7,337 bases of DNA. It comes from Nitrospirota bacterium. Lineage in GTDB: Bacteria > Nitrospirota > Nitrospiria > Nitrospirales > Nitrospiraceae. The stretch's first letter is position 1, and each line of letters opens with the position of its first letter. Location: positions 1 to 7,337 of the forward strand of contig SCVQ01000157.1 of assembly GCA_004296865.1 (NCBI GenBank), read 5' to 3'. This document shows positions 5,788-7,337 of the stretch, one piece after another. The translations under genes were made by a program, and so were the position numbers. The notes under the pieces were generated by a model. That model was not told the origin of the DNA. It did no database searches and saw only the letters and a program-made list of their open reading frames with translations.

Positions 5788-6105
5788 TCAGGCCTTTGCG
5801 CTGTGCGTGGCGCGGAGATGACGTCTGACGGCCTCTCGAATACGCGTCAATTCGGGGTCTTCTGTAACTCTCCTGAACCGACGATCGAGGGCCTGCTCCA
5901 GCTCGGCGAGAGTTTGGACGGGGGCTCCCTCCTCGCCAGGGCTATTCTCGACGTGGGCCGAGGTCAGCCCCATGTCTTGCATACGGGCGATCAGGGTCGC
6001 TGTCAACTCTGTGCCGGCCGGCACGATCATCTGTCCTGCCAGATTGCTGGCCGGTTTGGCCAGCACCATGCCTGGCGTGAGTTGTTCTACCGGCATTCGC
6101 TTCAT
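5788..6105 (-). CDS. 105-aa small protein resembling the N-terminal module of HD-GYP/HDOD proteins
   Basis: 105 aa. Residues 4-53 (VEQLTPGMVLAKP, PAGTELTATLIARMQDMGL, then SAHVEN) match the compact beta-rich module often found at the N-terminus of HD-GYP and related proteins: L-x-P-G-M-x-L-A, a glycine turn, GT.LT, and M-G with a following V. Residues 65-97 (LAELEQALDRRFRRVTEDPE and LTRIREAVRRHL) are a charged helical region with DP at 83-84, also seen after that module. No membrane segment. It is free-standing here, coded just before the HDOD gene (20 bases), so it may supply in trans what is usually fused. The ATG at 6105 has a GAAAGGGG ribosome site four bases upstream and lies 71 bases after the response-regulator gene. 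The gene is real by composition and context; the biochemical function is unknown. Confidence 0.85.
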   Translation of the reverse strand: MKRMPVEQLTPGMVLAKPASNLAGQMIVPAGTELTATLIARMQDMGLTSAHVENSPGEEGAPVQTLAELEQALDRRFRRVTEDPELTRIREAVRRHLRATHSAKA

Positions 6106-6176
6106 GGGTCCCCTTTCCGGACGCTGTGCCTGCGCATCGGTCGAATCAATTCACCGTCAGCTGTCTCCCTCGCTGG

Positions 6177-7115
6177 TCAGGCCGACGTGTTGAGGAACGA
6201 TCCGTTGGCGGCGACTGCCACACGGCTTCGTTCCTGTTCTGTTGCCTGATGGAGGGCGGTCTCCGCGGCCCGGATGAACGCATCCGCCTCCCGCATGTTG
6301 GACGAACTGCTGGCCGCTGCCACGCCTGCGCTGAGGGAGATGGACACCATCTTGGAGCCGACCTTCACGGGATGGGAGGCGATGCAGGCTCGAAGTCGCT
6401 CGGCCAGGTTCACCGTTGCGTCAAAATCGCATCCCGGCGACACGATCAGAAATTCGTCGCTTCCGAGCCGGCCGATGCCGTCGTAGGGTCGCAGGGAGCG
6501 GCTGAGGCGTTTTCCGACTTCGTGCAGGACAGCGTCGCCGACCGTATGCCCATACGTGTCGTTCACGGTCTTGAAGTCGTCCAAGTCGGCCAGGACGACG
6601 CCCAGCGCTGTGTTTTCACGCCGTGCCCTCTCGACTTCACGGCCCAAATGTTCCAGCAAGGTTCCCCGGTTCCACAGACCGGTCAGAGGATCGACCGCGA
6701 CGGTCGTGCGGAGTGTGTTGCAGGCGGTGGCCAGTTTCCGCTGCACCTCCAGAAAGCGTTGGCCGGCTTTCAGGCGGATGTGCAATTCGTCCGCATCGAA
6801 GGGCTTGACCAGGCAGTCGTGGGCCCCCGCTTCCATCCCGGCCAGTGGGTCTTGCCCCTGGGCTCGGTCCGCCAGCAAAATGGCATAGGGGGGAGGGGTC
6901 ACCGCCCCCTTGGCAATTTCCTGGCAGATCTGCAGGCCGTCCATTCCGTGCAGCACCCAGTCGAGGATCACCATCTCCGGCGCACCGGGTCCTTGCAGTA
7001 TCTGGAAGGCCTCAGCCCCGTCGGAACTGCAGATGACGTCCTGGCCCCACTGGGTCAAGGCCGCCTCCAGCACGCGGCAGGAGGGCACGTCCCGCTCGGC
7101 GATCAAGACCCGCAC
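6177..7115 (-). CDS. Response regulator with receiver and GGDEF domains (GSDEF)
   Basis: 312 aa from GTG 7115. Residues 1-115 are a receiver domain: acidic start IAERD, phosphoacceptor D52 in MVILDWVLHGMDG, and K104 in CLVKPF; the switch Thr/Ser position is Ala82. A linker helix (about 116-138) leads to a GGDEF domain (about 140-295): VDPLTGLWNRGTLL, DLDDFKTVNDTYGH with D177 and D179, TVGDAVL, and the signature as GSDEF (218-222). The RxxD inhibitory site is kept (R209-P-Y-D212). Phosphorylation by a sensor kinase would be expected to control cyclic di-GMP synthesis; the Ser in place of the second Gly makes enzyme activity less sure, and no kinase gene is in the window. The GTG at 7115 is chosen because AGAGGAG lies eight bases upstream and the domain starts at once; an earlier GTG at 7169 would add 18 unstructured residues. 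First gene of the four-gene cluster. Confidence 0.93.
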   Translation of the reverse strand: MRVLIAERDVPSCRVLEAALTQWGQDVICSSDGAEAFQILQGPGAPEMVILDWVLHGMDGLQICQEIAKGAVTPPPYAILLADRAQGQDPLAGMEAGAHDCLVKPFDADELHIRLKAGQRFLEVQRKLATACNTLRTTVAVDPLTGLWNRGTLLEHLGREVERARRENTALGVVLADLDDFKTVNDTYGHTVGDAVLHEVGKRLSRSLRPYDGIGRLGSDEFLIVSPGCDFDATVNLAERLRACIASHPVKVGSKMVSISLSAGVAAASSSSNMREADAFIRAAETALHQATEQERSRVAVAANGSFLNTSA

Positions 7116-7123
7116 GCTCTCGT

Positions 7124-7130
7124 CTCCTCT
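7124..7130 (-). promoter_or_regulatory. Ribosome binding site selecting the GTG start at 7115
   Basis: AGAGGAG on the minus strand, eight bases before the GTG at 7115. It is the reason for preferring this start over the upstream GTG at 7169, which has no comparable site. Confidence 0.65.
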
Positions 7131-7249
7131 ATTAGGATCATGTGCCTGTCCTGCGGTCGGAACAACCACATGCCCCGGCCCCCCTGCTTTCCTGTAACAA
7201 GGGGCTCAGGACCAGGAATAAGGCGTCGAGGTTCCGGACCGTACCTCTG

Positions 7250-7278
7250 ACGTGAGGGCCCGTTCACCTCCTTCACGT
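7250..7278 (-). other. Leader hairpin containing a perfect Shine-Dalgarno sequence
   Basis: ACGTGA and TCACGT form a 6-bp perfect stem, extended by GG/CC after one mismatch. The loop side carries AAGGAGGTGA (7273-7264), a perfect anti-16S match with no ATG, GTG or TTG at proper spacing after it. It lies in the 222-base non-coding leader of the signalling cluster and may be a regulatory leader or a dead start. Confidence 0.35.
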
Positions 7279-7290
7279 TCTCAAAGGTGC

Positions 7291-7318
7291 TCATCGGTTC
7301 AAAAAGCCGACAACTTGA
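7291..7318 (-). promoter_or_regulatory. Possible sigma-28 (FliA)-type promoter for the signalling cluster
   Basis: Minus strand TCAAGTTG (7318-7311), 12-base spacer, ACCGATGA (7298-7291). This resembles the TAAAGTTT-11-GCCGATAA consensus, but one base longer in the spacer and with several mismatches. No convincing sigma-70 promoter was found between here and 7115. It would link the cluster to flagellar gene control. Confidence 0.3.
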
Positions 7319-7337
7319 GCTGTCCCTCGCATCAGAA

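Noticed and set aside
6126..7250. Long open frame on the plus strand (374 codons)
   Set aside because: It is antisense to the receiver-GGDEF gene, low in complexity and without a recognisable domain.
7103..7294. 63-codon minus-strand frame over the cluster leader
   Set aside because: No ribosome site at its ATG, which also falls within the candidate -10 element. It overlaps the start of the response-regulator gene and has no recognisable features.

Overview
The window is GC-rich bacterial DNA. Every gene I can assign confidently lies on the minus strand, so genes are read from high to low coordinates. The combination of bactofilin, PilZ, HDOD and receiver-GGDEF proteins, a DUF4410-like lipoprotein and a DUF4239-like membrane protein, with AAGGAGG-type ribosome sites and a sigma-54 promoter, fits a Gram-negative environmental bacterium. 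Nitrospirota (Nitrospira-like) is my best guess, from general resemblance only; no marker gene proves it.

Reading along the minus strand, 7337-7116 is a non-coding leader with a possible sigma-28-type promoter and a hairpin holding a perfect Shine-Dalgarno sequence. Then comes a tight four-gene signalling cluster: a receiver-GGDEF response regulator (7115-6177), a 105-aa small-domain protein (6105-5788), an HDOD protein (5767-4931) and a second GGDEF protein with a decayed receiver (4934-3987). The last two overlap by ATGA. Next are a lipoprotein (3794-3216) with a duplicated, ambiguous start region, a four-helix DUF4239/bestrophin-like membrane protein (3007-2237), and a single-domain PilZ protein (2081-1692). 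A bactofilin (1083-547) has a strong sigma-54 -24/-12 promoter. The N-terminus of another lipoprotein (307 to beyond base 1) has its own sigma-70-like promoter.

The only plus-strand candidate is a Gly/Tyr-rich fragment at about 1350-1657. It appears to be a frameshifted gene remnant and is transcribed divergently from the bactofilin gene. The gaps at 308-546, 1098-1349, 2082-2236, 3008-3215, 3918-3986 and 7116-7337 hold only the regulatory or structural signals listed. I saw no intact RNA gene, insertion sequence, CRISPR array or integrase.

The common theme is cyclic di-GMP and surface or cytoskeletal behaviour. Two GGDEF proteins could make or sense the nucleotide, the HDOD and small-domain proteins look like partners of the same regulatory unit, and PilZ is a receptor. 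The bactofilin is a cell-shape or polarity scaffold under sigma-54 control. No EAL or HD-GYP phosphodiesterase lies in the window. That these genes form one pathway is inference from proximity.
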